A stretch of 64,000 nucleotides of DNA from Antitrichia curtipendula (lineage: Eukaryota; Streptophyta; Bryopsida; Hypnales; Leucodontaceae), in contig OX579636.1 of assembly GCA_951230915.1 (NCBI GenBank), positions 22,193,567 to 22,257,566 on the forward strand, in the 5' to 3' direction. Position numbers and translations under genes: made by a program. Of the stretch, positions 47,801 to 60,584 are shown piece after piece; positions within the stretch are counted from its first letter, which is position 1, and every line of letters begins with the position of its first letter. The notes beneath the pieces were generated by a model, which saw nothing but the letters and a program-made list of their open reading frames with translations, was not told the origin of the DNA and made no database searches.

Positions 47801-50800
47801 TCAGCCTAGCTGTAATTGATTGTAGTTTTTGCTTCCCTGGGATGATAGACTTCAATTGCTCTGGTAATGAACTTTCTGCTTCAGTGAGTGTAGTATACTC
47901 TTCGCGATTCAAGCAGGTTGTCGACGTCGTTGGCCTTAAACCTAATAAAGGGCATGCTATACAACATGAGACTCGAGTGGATTTCGTAGAACAATCAATG
48001 TTTTATGAACTATTTTCTGTAATTTCTTTACTGCTTGTCCTACCGTGCACGATTGGTCGTAATAGCTAAAGCTTAAGTCCTGATGCAGATCTAGCCATCT
48101 TTAGGTCTGAATTTCGAGGAAGCTCAATTCGTTGCAGCACTTTCATGGATTGAGCTGCGTTTCTGTGGAGAAAAATGTTTTTTTTGGTCACATGAAGAGA
48201 TAATCTATTGAGTCAACTATGAGGTCAACAGTCACGTCGTGGTGGCAGTTCATATCCCAGCTGACGATTGCAATATGTGTGGAGTGTCAAGGAGAACTTT
48301 GTGGCAGTCAGATGTTATTACAGGAGCATTACTGGCCATATTTGAATTCACTAATTTGAAGAGTGATGAGAGGACAACCGGTAGCTTAGACCCATTAGGA
48401 AACTGCACAGGACACAGGTGCGCGCCGGAGTCCTGTGCTTGGCAGGAGTAGGGAGTACTATCAAGGTTACACACTCTTAAGGAGGCAGTGATATGGCCTT
48501 CCGCTTGACCATGAAATGTATACGTGGAATTCTATGTTGGCATCCTTTGTTATCTCCCTTCTTATCTGAAAAATTCCATGCATGGTAGGATCAGCTGGCA
48601 TGCCCTGTCGTTTCGAAGACGATTCAGTGGTTTAATGTTGGAGTGTAAACCTTCTTGGCTGTAGAACATCCATTCTCCAATGGAACTCTGTATGCTAAGT
48701 TGTGCATCTACTCTTTGTGGTATGGATGGTCTACAGTTGTTTATAATAGGTCGGATTTAGGTAGTAGTGTTTAGTCGGAATAGGGTTCTCATTGTTTGTC
48801 CCGTACGAGCACCAATCGATATTTGATGACACAACAAGCATATCTGTGCAGGTGGGAGCTCCACATTGGCTCAAGATGGATAGCAGCATCGAGAAGCCAG
48901 GTGTGAATGAGGCCAGTGAAGCTGAAGCACCAGCCACGGCCCATCACGCTGACTTGACATCCAAGTTGGTGACTACCAACTTGGACTTGGCGGAGCTGAG
49001 CTTGAAGGTGGGACAGGACACGGAGACGATGGTTTTGAGTCCTTCTGTGAGTCCAGTTTCCAGAAATTTGCTGGCGTCGCGAGGAAGGACTGCTGTTTGG
49101 AGGCAAAAGGTTCACTCGGGGGCTGGGGCACCAGTGCTAGCTGGACAGAGAATCTTGGAGTTTCCGAGTTCGACGTTGGCCACTCAAATTGCCACGGTTA
49201 TTGCTCCTGGTCAGAGAGTGGGGCATGACACTTCCAGGCCAGAATCCAGTTCCCTCCTTACTAGCACACTTCCTGTGGCTTATCGATCATTACCACCTGC
49301 CTCAGGTCTTATGGGATTGACTCCGAAGCTTTTGTCCCCGGCTCCAGGTATCCGCCTTGCATCCCCTGGATTGTCTTCCTTACCAGGCAACCTTTCCCTT
49401 TATCCACCAGGTTTGGCGTTGACTACAGCTGGGCACCGGCGAGTGCCAGGAGCATCATCCGGCTTGACTCCTGCAGCTGGATGTCCAGTCCCTCTGCCTC
49501 CTACGAATTTACCTCGAATTTCACCACGGCCTGTTCAAAGTAATGGGAGTAACAGTAAAGTGCGATCTGGGCACATGTGCCATTCTTCGAGACAGAATTG
49601 CTCTCAGTATTGCCTGCAGGGATTTAAGTTTTGTCTGTGGCACATACTGGAGGATCCTTGTGCGCCGTACAAGCAGTGTGAATTTGTGGAGTTTCCGAGC
49701 CGAGAGCGGTGCCGTTTTCCCGTGTCGTTGAAGTCGGAGAACACCAGGTGTGCAGGGGTTTTCCCATCTTGCCCAATCGGCCTTTTATATAGCACTGATG
49801 TGGACTTGCTGGTTTGGTAGTGAGGAGTCCTTTCGATGGTCATTGGTGAGAATATGTCCAATAATGTGTCATCGGCTGACAAGTCTTGTTTTGCAAAATT
49901 ACTTAGACATAAAGATTGGATTTAATTGAGGTGAATTGTCGATGCCTCCTTATGAAGTCCACTCATATTCAAATTGGTGAATGCGTTTTTGCTGTGGAGC
50001 CTATCTTACTTGCAGGAGTCATAAGATGAAGTGTATTCGTGAGGTCCGTCTTGAAAACGTGTTTTGGTGGATGTTGCAGATTTTGTCAGATGCACAAGCA
50101 AGTGAAAGGGTTCATCATAAATCCAGGTACACTAAAAAGCCAACAAGAAATGGAGCATCCTGTGCTCGGGGAATTTTCAGTGCTTGTCCTGGCGGCTGCT
50201 GTTGCTCATCAGGTAGAGGTTGTGGCGCCTCCTAGGCTTTGGGCTTCTTTGCTAGTGAGTCAGACACCACTGGTTGCGCCGTCACCTGAGAATTGCTCAT
50301 TAAAGGTGGAATTCGGGACACCTGAGTTGCCGAGGTCCTCCAGTGGCAAGAAGGTAGCTGCACAGTTGCAAAGTGATCTGAAGCAGGTGGAGACTGGGGC
50401 ATACATCAATCCGAAGGCAGCTGCAAGAAGATCGCAAGGTGATATACCGTCCCCCGTCAACTTACGTACGTTGAGTAACTAAGACTAGCGTTGGAACTGG
50501 ATTTGAGAAGTGTTTTCGGAAGGAAGAAAACCGTAGACAGGAAACTGAGAATCAGCTCCATGTGAGGGTATCACGATGACTATCAAAGTGACCGCGTGTT
50601 GACATGCGTTAACTTTGAAAGCAATGGATCTCCCCAAGTGGTGGCAACATCTAGAGTTTCGAGATAATGAAAGAAGGCATACACAGAACACATTGATTGG
50701 GAAACCAATTGAAAGTGTTTAGGGAAGAGCGTGCAAGCTAATCAAGAGAATGAGAAAGAAACACCTTCGTGTTTCTGGCATGTAGATATGCTCACTTACA

Positions 50801-53800
50801 ACATTACCGTGTGGTGCTGTTTTTGGCAGGCATTCGTTCCGAGACGTTTGATATGTGTGGAGGACTGAATATGTTATTAGGTGTATGCACAGGAAGCTTG
50901 CAGATGAAGGAGGATGGAAGATCTTTTGGGAGCACATCTGGAGCAAGTGCCAAGATCTGCTTGGAGTGCAACTTAGACATTGCGAGTTGCCGAGCAAGAG
51001 GATGTGGATATCAAGATTCGACGTTCGTGGTGAACACGCCATTGAAAATCGGGTCTACTTCCACCAAGGTGGCAAGTGAGTTGGAGCACTTCCGTGCGCA
51101 GCTAGGTAACCGGCTCAGCAGCCATGGCATCTCTCTTCCGTATACAGGGCCGGGTGTTGGAGGGAAAGCAGGTGCAGATCGTGCATCGAGCGGAGGCGGT
51201 AGAGGTTCCCATCGCAGTGGGAGTCCACATCTGGACAACCTTGTTCGCCCAGACACTCTCGGGCAAGTCCCTGTCTTTGTGAATGGGGGGCCTGCGAAGC
51301 GACGTGCATTTGGATCACCAAGCTTTCCATGTTTGGTGGATCTTGGAGGCATTGATCTGACCAGGGTAGGATTGATTTGCAGTCCCCAGCACCTGACCGG
51401 AGCGCTAGTACAAGGAAAAAGATCCATTGAGCAGTTAAATATCCCTCCTACCATCGACTTCGGAGGATTGGATATGGCCACAATGGGGGTTCGCTGTGGA
51501 CCACGAGAACCGCGTGCCATTCCTGGTTTGGCTATCAAACGCAAGTCGAAGTTGCAAACTGCTAACGACAGTTCTTCTATGGGGCGAGGCCAGGTGGGTG
51601 TTAATCAGATCCATAGTCGAGAGTTGGGAATTACTAGGCGTTTGTCGGGATGTTAGTTTGCTCTTTGAACACCTACCATGTATCAGTAGGAGTGAGAATA
51701 CAGCAGTTTCTTAGTTGTTGCTTGTCTTGAAGCCTAGCATTTGTTGACATGCTCAAGAGCTGCATGCTTCCGATGGTGGCTACGGATATGCCTGATCGAA
51801 GAGCTTGGAATAATTTCATGCAGGGTCGAAGGGTATTTTTCTCTCGTTTTGTTGGTGTGAGAAAGAGGCCATGGGGAGCGTATGGGGCTGAGATTCGTAC
51901 GCCTGAGGGGAAGCGGTTGTGGCTGGGTACGTTCACCACCGAAGAAGCTGCTGCTCGCGCCTATGACGACGCTGCAAGAATTTTCCGGGGGAAGAGTGCA
52001 GTGACCAACTTTGTGCAAGGTTCTGAGTTCGACTTTGGGATGAATTCTCCTTTTGTTATGGGCTCTTCTTCCCATGCTTTGGAAGACGAATTGGTGAGCG
52101 ACGGCCCGGGAGCGAAGAAGCGTTCTGCATTGAACCTGAAGAAGGTGGATGGTGACCCAGAAGTGGTGACCCTTGGGATCATCCAGTCGAATGTGGTTAC
52201 TGCAGACGGGCTGGGATCAAGCGACAATGCTGGTCCATTTGGTGACCAGGTGAAGACATTGAACTTGTTGGGTACTTTAGAATCAAAGAGTAAGGAGAAT
52301 TCGCAAGCTGGAAAAGCTGAGCAGCTCGGTGCATCTGAAGGTTTTCATAAGACAGCCGGTCAGTCGAAAGGCACGGGTGGTCTGACAAAGGAACGTCCAA
52401 GGCGTAAACAGTCTCAGAAGGCGACAGCTCAGGAAGCGAGTCCAGAGAAGGAAGAGGACTTGAGTCGCTTGAGCTGGTCAGGTAAGAATGGGGGTGAATC
52501 TGCGGTAGGACCAGATCGTCTGCTGCTGTTGAGCCATTTTGCGATCAGTCAAGAAGGAATGGAAATGGAGGAAGGGCTCGATTCTGGAAACGATCGATCC
52601 AAGGTGCACACAATGTCGCCTCCGGCTGGATCGGATTCTGGTGCCGAGTCGGCTGACGATTCCGACGGGCCTTCAGACACAGAGCTGGGACTGGATTTTG
52701 CGTCCGGGTTTCGGGTGAAAATGGAGGAGGATCTGGTTGAGAGAGGCAGGTCGAGCGAGTGGAAGAGATCGCGGCAGAGAACTTCATCTGCGGAGCCGTT
52801 CATTCCTGGGGAATTGAACGAAGAGGAGAAGCAGCAGCTGTTGGAACTGGGGAACGGTGACCCAGAGTTCCGGTTAGCAGGCGTGCGGAAGTCTCAATTA
52901 GGGAGATTCGAGGCCACGATCTACGACCGCAGCATGAGGAAGAAAGTGTATGTTGGGATGTATAACTCGATGCTGGAGGCTGCGCGTGCTCGTGACCAGA
53001 GAGCTGTGGATTTGGGGTTCATGTCATCACTGAATTTTCCCGACTCGAACGCTGAACTGGTAAAATCTTCTATTTGTAGGATCATTGTTGGAAGCAGCAT
53101 CTCTCTTTGAGACTGAGCGACAGCGGAAGTCGTTAAATTGTCTATTAGGAGATGTGATTCCGGGTGCATTTCTTGTCAATCCTCTGGTAACCACCTCTTG
53201 CGTGTTGTTGAATTGAATATCTTTGCGACTAGCCTTTTGAATCTGTCGGCAATTGTCCTGTGAGAATTTCTGTTCTGTACATGTGACTAATCTTAGAATG
53301 TAAGTTCTCTGGGCTTCTGTGTTTTGGGGATCATTGGTACCTAATTAGTCAGGTACAGTTTGCCTCTTGTGGTCTCTGTTGTTGGGTTGGACTATTGTGC
53401 AAACTCTTCTGTACTATTTCCATCTTGAGTAGAGTAGTGTCAAAGGACTGCACAGAAACAACGTAATCGTATTTATGTTTCAGACACGTCAGTATATGCA
53501 CTGATAAGATAAATTGTATATGGAGGAGAGCTGTCAAGTAATACCATTAGTTTTTGTGCGATGGAAGTTGCTCTAAACGTAGGTAATTTTTGGTTGCAGG
53601 GAAATAGGAATTCGAAGGGAAGTGAGGATGGCAGCAAGAAGCCCAAAGCTCAAGATCTTGCACAGTGGTTCAGTAAGAAGCGCCTGACGACGCAAGGTAA
53701 ATCAGATATTGTCACAAACAATGTGCTGAAGCGCAAGGTGCCAGATAGTGAGGAGAAAGCGGTGCACAGTAAAGTGAAATCCTTGAAATCCAGATCACAG

Positions 53801-56800
53801 AAGACCAGATTGGGTACCTCCGAGTCGAAGCCTTTGGACGCAAGCAAAGCAAGTGAGACTGATGGAAAAGAGTTGCGGAATACTGAGGCGGGAGCGGCCT
53901 CGAAAGCTTCGACGACAGCTTCAGGTCTGGTGGTCTTTGCAGCCAAGGGGTCTTATGGAGATTGTTTCCAGTAGTGATCACTACTTCCTATTGTTAAGGC
54001 GTTTGGGTTGTTGTCCTTGTCATGGGTGAAATGAGGGCAATGCAGTTTCATTGCAAGGTCATGTTAATGTTAGCTGATTCCGAGAAAAGTGTTAAGTGAA
54101 TGTAGAACTTGAATTGCTGATATGATGGGCTTTGTGTCTTTCTTGAAAATATGTCTACAAGAGTCCAGCTCTTCTGAGTCTTTCATGGCCGAGGTCGGTC
54201 TGTGGACTGCTGTCCATGTCCATGAGGAGATGTACTGATGGAATGCGTATGTTTACTTCACGGCTCCAGACAAGAAGCCTTTTTCAGGAAAGGCGCCGAG
54301 GAGCAGCGCAGGCTTGGGATATGAGAAACCGGCTAGCGAGACACCTGGAATTGCGTCTCAGAAGGCAAAGCGGAAATCCGAGGTTGTGATGGAGGCGGAG
54401 AAGGAGGCTCTGAACCCCAAGAAGCAGAAGGTGGAGGAGCCCGAAGAAGCAACCGTGAAGAGACGGCGTGCCCCTAGTGCCAAAGCCAAGGCTGAAATCA
54501 CTGGAACCTCCAGTAAAGAGGCTATTGCTGTTCTGAAAGGTGCTGCTAAGGATAGCGAAGTCGTGAAACAGGAATCTGGCGTTGGTCAAGGAAGGCAAGT
54601 TGCTCAGAAAGCTCCTCGAAGGAGCAGCATATTCAGGTTGGCCTCTCGAGGTTTGGCAGTTTTCTATGTCTTCGTTTAGCTGTTGGTGTTCCAACGGTTT
54701 TGAGAGTGATGGCATGAACTGAACTGAGTGTGTTTTGGACAGGGCTTTTGCGGACAGCTTCGTGGAATCTGATTACGCGCGAGTTTACAAGACGACGTCG
54801 AAGCGAAGGGCCATGCTGGACAAGGATGGCAGAAGATCTGACAGCTCGTCTGCGGTTGCCAGTGCAGAGAAGAGCCCAGTGAACTCTCCGAAGGGGTCAA
54901 CCCCGAATGCATCAAAGTCACGAAGGGAGAGAAAACCCCAAGGAGACGAGGACGTACACACTCAAGCTGGCGAGGAGAGAAGTGGACAAGGCAGCAGGAA
55001 GCCCCCATTGTCGAAATCGAAGCGCACGCCACCAGTCGCCGAGGAGCCTGCACGGTCCCGACCAGCAGGCAAAAGCTCAGGGAAAGGTGGTGGGAATCGA
55101 AGGGGCCAGCGAAACTACATGGGAGTGCAAGCAACTCCGAGCGGGCGATTCAAGGCGAAGATTTACGTTCCCAGGACGAAGAAGCACATTTACATCGGCA
55201 TCTACGACACACCGGAAGAGGCAGCTCATGCTTACGACGAAGTAGCGTACCGGAAGCGTGGTGCGACGGCCCCTTTGAACTTCCCAGAGTCATTCCACGA
55301 GAACATGAAAGCCAAGCAGTTGATTAAGAAAGTGCTCATCCAGCTGACGGATGCTGGAGACTTCGAAGCGATGTGCTACGACCCGAAGCTGAAAGAGTAC
55401 CATTCGGTGGGTGTGTTCAGTTCAGTGGATGCTGCTCGTCGGGCAGGCGCTCGGGAAGCCGCCACCATGGAGTCCAGTAACTCGGAGGGCTCTGGGAAGG
55501 AGGATGGCGAGTCTTGGAGTGCGAAAGTGGACAGCACTTCGGAAAGCAAGCCCTTGAAAGGGAAGCGCAGTAAACCTGCGTTGGCAGGCACCTTGTCTCC
55601 TCCCGTTGGCGTGGAAGTGGAAGAAGGCGGGTCGGAGGACGAGGAGGATATCCCTGTTGCAGAAGATCAGTCGCAGAAGGCGTCGGTGAGGTCCATGCGG
55701 TCGAAGAAAGGGACGTTCGCAAAGACGTCTGCGAGCAAGAAGCCGAGTAGGCGAGGAAGCATGACCCGTCGAGCCGACTTCAGGGGGGTGTATTGCAACG
55801 GCCACAAGTTCCAGTCGATATATTACAATCCTGCGACCAAGAAGCACACTTACCTGGGCACGTTCTTGACTGCGGAAGAGGCTGCTCGTGCTCATGATCA
55901 GGTATTCTTTCGGCCAGGATGCTCATTATTGTTTGACGAGATCACGGAACTGGAGATGGATTTCTTTCTATTAAATCATTCTCATAAAGGGGGACTCGAA
56001 CTTGGAATTCTGTTCATTAGATTATTATGTATGTGTTTGTTGCAAGCAGCGGTAGGCTGTTATTGATGACCAGAAGCGACTTGGCAGCAAATTCTGAGAG
56101 TAATTGTATTGGATGTGGTTCGCAGGTGGGTTATGGGCAGTTTGGGGAGGAAGCGAAGTTGAACTTACCTGAAGAGATTGAGACCTTAAGGTCAACTGTG
56201 AAGGTTGTCGGCAACAACGTAGTCATGACGGGCGCTGAAGGTCGAATCAAAGCTAGAGCAGCAAAAGGCGATGGTGAGGACGAAGATGGCGATGAAGAGG
56301 ATGATGACGAGGAAGGACCAGAGTCCCCTTTTTCAAGCCAGATGTTTGGCAATATCGACGAGAGGGGAAGTTTAGGAGCTTCACTTGATGGTATGAAATC
56401 AGAAGCAGTTGAAGGTGAAGATGAAGAGCCAGATTCACCTTCATCTAGTGAGGCACCTTCAAGCTCGTGCGGTACGAGGCCAATTGCTGGAGTTCGGAGC
56501 AACTCCAATTCATTCCAGGTGGATTTATTGGAGAGCACATTGAAGGAAAGCAACAGCGAGGAGGAGCTTTCAAATGCTGTCAGAGCTGCTCTGAAGGGCA
56601 AAGGTTCTGAGAAGCTTACTGGGGATTCGAAGCATAAATCTACACGACTTACAGATGATTTGAAGATCTCGGAGGGGAACAGAACAAACGAGGGCTTGGA
56701 TGAAATTCGTTCCGGAGGCGACACGGAAGAGAAGTCTGGAAGACGAGTTTCCCGCCGCAAGATGTACCGTGCAAGTCGTATTGAGACACCACTTCTGAAG

Positions 56801-57325
56801 GGTGCACTTGAGGAAGTGGTAAGGCTTTCCCTGGAGGAAGACAAAGTCACAGAACAGCAGCGAGAAAGAGACGAGCAGAAAGACGAGCAAGGCCATACGG
56901 GGACGTCTCAAGATGGTCACAAGCTGCAACGAAGAGCTCGTAGACCCACTCCCGCACTGAAAAACGCTCGTGGGGAGACGGCTTCCTCGTTCCTGCTGGG
57001 GAAAGGCAAGAGTGAGGAGCATCAGGCAGCGGGGTCGGCCATGCCTTCGTTTGATGTGTTGGCAGGGGAGTTTCTGAAGGCAAGTGTTGTGTTGGAAACA
57101 GCGGAAGCTGATGTAGCTGAGCGTCAACTTCGAAAGGAAGGCGGAACATCCACTTCTCGTGGAGATTTGGCACTTGCAACTTCTGTTGAAGTTGCCAACG
57201 ACTCTCGCCTGGTTAGTGAACCTCTGGAAGTCGTCAAGGACGAGTATGGTACCACAGAACCCTTGCCAGAGAATAAGATACCGATGATTTTGGGTGAGAA
57301 TGTGGGCCTTGCTGCTGCTGACTAG
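44856..57325 (+). CDS. Large zf-C3Hc3H plus multi-AP2/ERF protein (about 2,129 aa)
   Basis: The exon model is 44856-44912, 48852-49747, 50080-50465, 50830-51593, 51824-53059, 53600-53924, 54270-54636, 54743-55901, 56126-57325. All introns are GT-AG and the frame is kept throughout (6,390 bases). Residues 262-323 form a zf-C3Hc3H finger (C262, C269, C273, C280, H283, C295, C306, C320, H323), the KANSL2/INO80D type, split by an intron. Residues about 709-765 are a canonical ERF-type AP2 domain ('[15 protein letters not shown]', 'LWLGTF', '[10 protein letters not shown]'). Diverged AP2 domains follow at about 1050-1113, 1467-1525 and 1689-1749 (the last crosses an intron), plus a degenerate unit at about 1546-1590. 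Linkers are Ser/Lys/Glu-rich with basic patches, suggesting a nuclear protein. It is likely a DNA-binding transcription or chromatin regulator (inference). If the first exon is wrong, translation starts at ATG 48876 (2,102 aa). Confidence 0.75.
44913..48851 (+). other. Putative long first intron of the AP2 gene
   Basis: The donor GTGACG follows codon 19 (GAG, ending 44912). The acceptor CTGTGCAG ends at 48851 and restores the frame ('VGAPHWLK', then M at 48876). The 3.9 kb in between has moderate GC, carries no repeats recognised elsewhere in the window, and no long frame. Alternative leader exons or promoters inside it are possible. Short frames there, such as 44728-45297 minus and 45975-46349 plus, lack domains and are not called. 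Confidence 0.5.
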
Positions 57326-59489
57326 CAAGAAGCGACGTGATCGATCGTATTGCAAAAGACCTCAGGTGAGAGCTCCTTATTCAACTACCATAACCTTAAT
57401 AACCAGTTTTAACGGAGTCTCTTTGTCTCTCTCGATAATTGGGGCCTTGCTAATGAGGTTAACTTAAATTAAGTTACCGATTTAATCAAAATCCGTTGGT
57501 GTATCGGAGGGCTATTCCATCTATTGGGGAGGTGTGATAGAAGGTCTACCTTAGGAAATCTCCGGGTTTTGTACTGTCAATGCTGATTGATTTTGGTGTG
57601 AAACGTTCTGCAGATTTTGGAACTGGAGGTTTTGCAACATTGTACAGAAACTTGGGCAGGATGTGCACTGGTGATGAAATTAGAATTCTCTGCCATTTAG
57701 AGATTACATTGTAAAGATTCGTTTGTAGTCAGGCCATGAGACTACAACGAATTGATTGAAATGGAGTTGCCTGGGTCTGGAAATACTGGAGCGAAAGGTC
57801 CTGAGCAAAATAAAATCTTTAATACGTTCAATGTCTTTAATTTACGCTTGGCTCGTCACACTGGTTCGCCCAGTAGACCCTTTTCAAACAGAAGGGACAC
57901 AAAAACAACGAATTTCATCCAAGTTCAAAGATTTCTTTGATTTTTCTGTTATTTGTAACATTTGTATCAATTTTTAAAAAAAGTCTTCGTAGCAAATATT
58001 CGATTTAATTTAAAGCGTGCAAGCATGTTTCTCCATGTTTCTCTCAGAAATTGACTTTTCCTAGTTTTGAAAGTGAACTTTAAAAATTACTTCAATGTGG
58101 AATCTTATAGATTTCCATAACTTAACTATTGTTTACCAAAATATTGGTAATAGAAATGTTTTTAGGAAGTAATTGAAGTAATTTCAAATTGGTAAATAGT
58201 GCAGTCCAAAGAAATTTTCATCTCTTGTGGTGCTAAAAATCTTTTGACCCCTCTTTGAGGTTGGTGGGATTTAAATCTCAATTTAGGAAAAAAACAAAAC
58301 ATTAGGGTGATTGCACAAAAAAATTCTGGGCAGAAAATTACTCCATATCATTCAACTTTGTATAATATATAGAATTATCCTTAAAGAGAGAAAATCCCTA
58401 TTTTATTTAGAATTCAACATTCCTATAAGTATTCATGGGCCCCTTGAGATATAGCTAGAAACACATGCATGGATTCACTACATTCAATAAATTAGAAAGT
58501 AGAGGTTGCAACATGAACCATTGTTACATCTTAATGTCCTTGCATTTGAAATATTTGTTGAAAATGACAATGCGTTTCAAAAAATTGACAAAATATAAAG
58601 TAATTCCAAATTATTGCAAACAAAACTGAGTTTTAATATGGCTAAATTTATAATTAATTTTCTTTCAAATCACAACTAATTTTTTCTTTAAATCTCCATA
58701 GCAATGTGTTATATGTCACATACTAAAACTTCCATATATCTACTCTTTAGAGTTTGTCCATTGATGCTTATGGTATGATTGAATGAAAATGTTTCAAATC
58801 TATACTTAATTTTGTTCCTCAATGTAAGTTTAGCAAAAAATAAATTTTCCAAGATTTTCAAATAAATAGTTTTCATAAGTTGTTTTTATGCAAAAATATA
58901 ATCTTGAAAAATACTAGTACATTTAACTTACACAAATCCATCCATGGATCAGAACATAACTAAATTTTCTTAGATTATTTTCTGGACGTTTTATTGGATT
59001 TTGTTGAAATATGTTGAAATATATTAAAGCATGGAATATATAACTATTTTTAACAGAAAACAGAAAATTGTCATAATAGCCGTCTTAAAATTTTCAATTC
59101 TTTCTTGGCAGATTGCTATTAGAATTTGTTAAACATTCTTAAACCTAACATATTTTAACAAAATAATGTATAAAAAACGCTAATTTGGAATTATAAATTT
59201 GATACTTATATTCTTTATCAAATAGCTTTCAATAACCAAAGATTTTTTCTATGAGATTTTTGTTTGTTGGAAATATGTTTATGTCTACTTAATAGTCTAT
59301 TTTTTGTTATGGACTTGTTTTTGTAATTTGAATTTGGACTAGCACACAAAAATGGTTGGAGGGTGATGCCTCATTTTTGCTTGTTTGACATTTGTCCTGT
59401 ACAACACACGACATTAGACGTCCAACATGTCACCAATACTCGTGAACATGTCCGACAAGACAACCCTCGTTGGAGGACATGTCAAAATG
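57326..59489. other. 3' flank of the AP2 gene grading into AT-rich intergenic DNA
   Basis: The first 400-600 bases keep moderate GC and probably contain the 3' UTR. After about 57950 the sequence becomes AT-rich. No other gene is seen. Confidence 0.5.
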
Positions 59490-59493
59490 TTAA

Positions 59494-60580
59494 TCCCTAA
59501 ATGGTTGAGGTATCAAATTTTGATGTCAATAATACTTTAAAGTTAAATAAAACCTAACCAAGTTGGTATTTTTAATAGTTTAAATTTTTTCTAAATTTTG
59601 AAGTCTAATTTTAGTATCAAAAATTTAATTTTAAAAATGATTGATTATGATTTTTTTACTTAAGATTTTGAGCAAGTCAAAGTGACCATTGCAATCTTGA
59701 CTTTCCATAGTCGGTTGAGGGCTCTTGGAAATGAGACTCAAATACACTAGATCTTAGAAAAAATCACATTAGAAATTTATTTAAAAAAATTGTAGAATAG
59801 ATTTTGAGAAGTCATAAATTGATTGGGGTTATGCATGTTAGGCCCTTTATCTTCATATTCTTTTGGCAACCAACTTTTTTAATTTGACATGTAAAAAAAT
59901 GATCAAAAGACTTCAAATCACTTTCTTAGTTTTAACACCCTTATGGTCAAACATTATAATCTTTCAATCCATAAGTGATATTGTGTTTTTATTTTTTATT
60001 TTTTTTCTGTGATTCTAACATGTTTAGTTTGAATTTGTATGGTTACAATTCAAAAAAATTAGATACAACTTATCAAAATGTTGGCTTTTTGTTCAATTTA
60101 GAGCAAATTCCTAGAAGCACAAAAAGGATATTAGAGGGGTAGTTGATGATGATATATTATCCAATCTATTGGAAATAAGTGGAGATGTGTATATCAGTTA
60201 TATACTATGTTCTTGTGATCCAAGAAAAGCATTCGCTATTAGTTTTTCATTTTCTCTTTTACTATTAGTAAAGAATATAAGATTTTTCTACTAGGTTGAA
60301 GTTCAAATACTAGTGGGTGATTCCATAAAACACTTTTATTGTTTGGGTGTCACATTGGTTGCATATATATCATGTCTTCTACCATAATTTTTGAATTATA
60401 GAGCTAATGGATTTGAAGTTTCAAAGAAAGATGCATGATACCTTTTTTGTTGTATTTTTTATTTTTTGAATTTAAAAAAAATTAAAATTATATTTAATGG
60501 TAAATTTTTCTAATTTTTCATAATCAAGTTTTCATGTTTTTTTTAACTTTGGAGTATGGTGACTATGGTCCCCTAAAATC
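59494..60580. mobile_element. Possible TTAA-flanked element, copy P5 (diverged)
   Basis: TTAA at 59490-59493 is followed by TCCCTAAATGGTTG. At the other side 'ggtcccctaaaatc' precedes TTAA at 60581-60584. The left end fits the family well, but the right end and interior are poorly conserved. The size, about 1.09 kb, is slightly above the other copies. Tentative. Confidence 0.35.
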
Positions 60581-60584
60581 TTAA

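Noticed and set aside
48876..51659. A separate zinc-finger gene ending at the stop near 51654, followed by an independent AP2 gene starting at 51749
   Set aside because: The exon ending 51593 has a GTGGGT donor and the AP2 exon has a clean TGCAG acceptor at 51823, and they join in phase. The full model is divisible by three across nine exons. Kept as the main alternative to be tested with transcripts.
56131..57355. Long minus-strand frames opposite the last AP2-gene exon (239 and 261 codons), also 50.2-55.9 kb antisense frames
   Set aside because: They are shadows of the plus-strand coding exons, with Ser/Leu-rich translations complementary to Glu/Ser/Lys-rich coding sequence.
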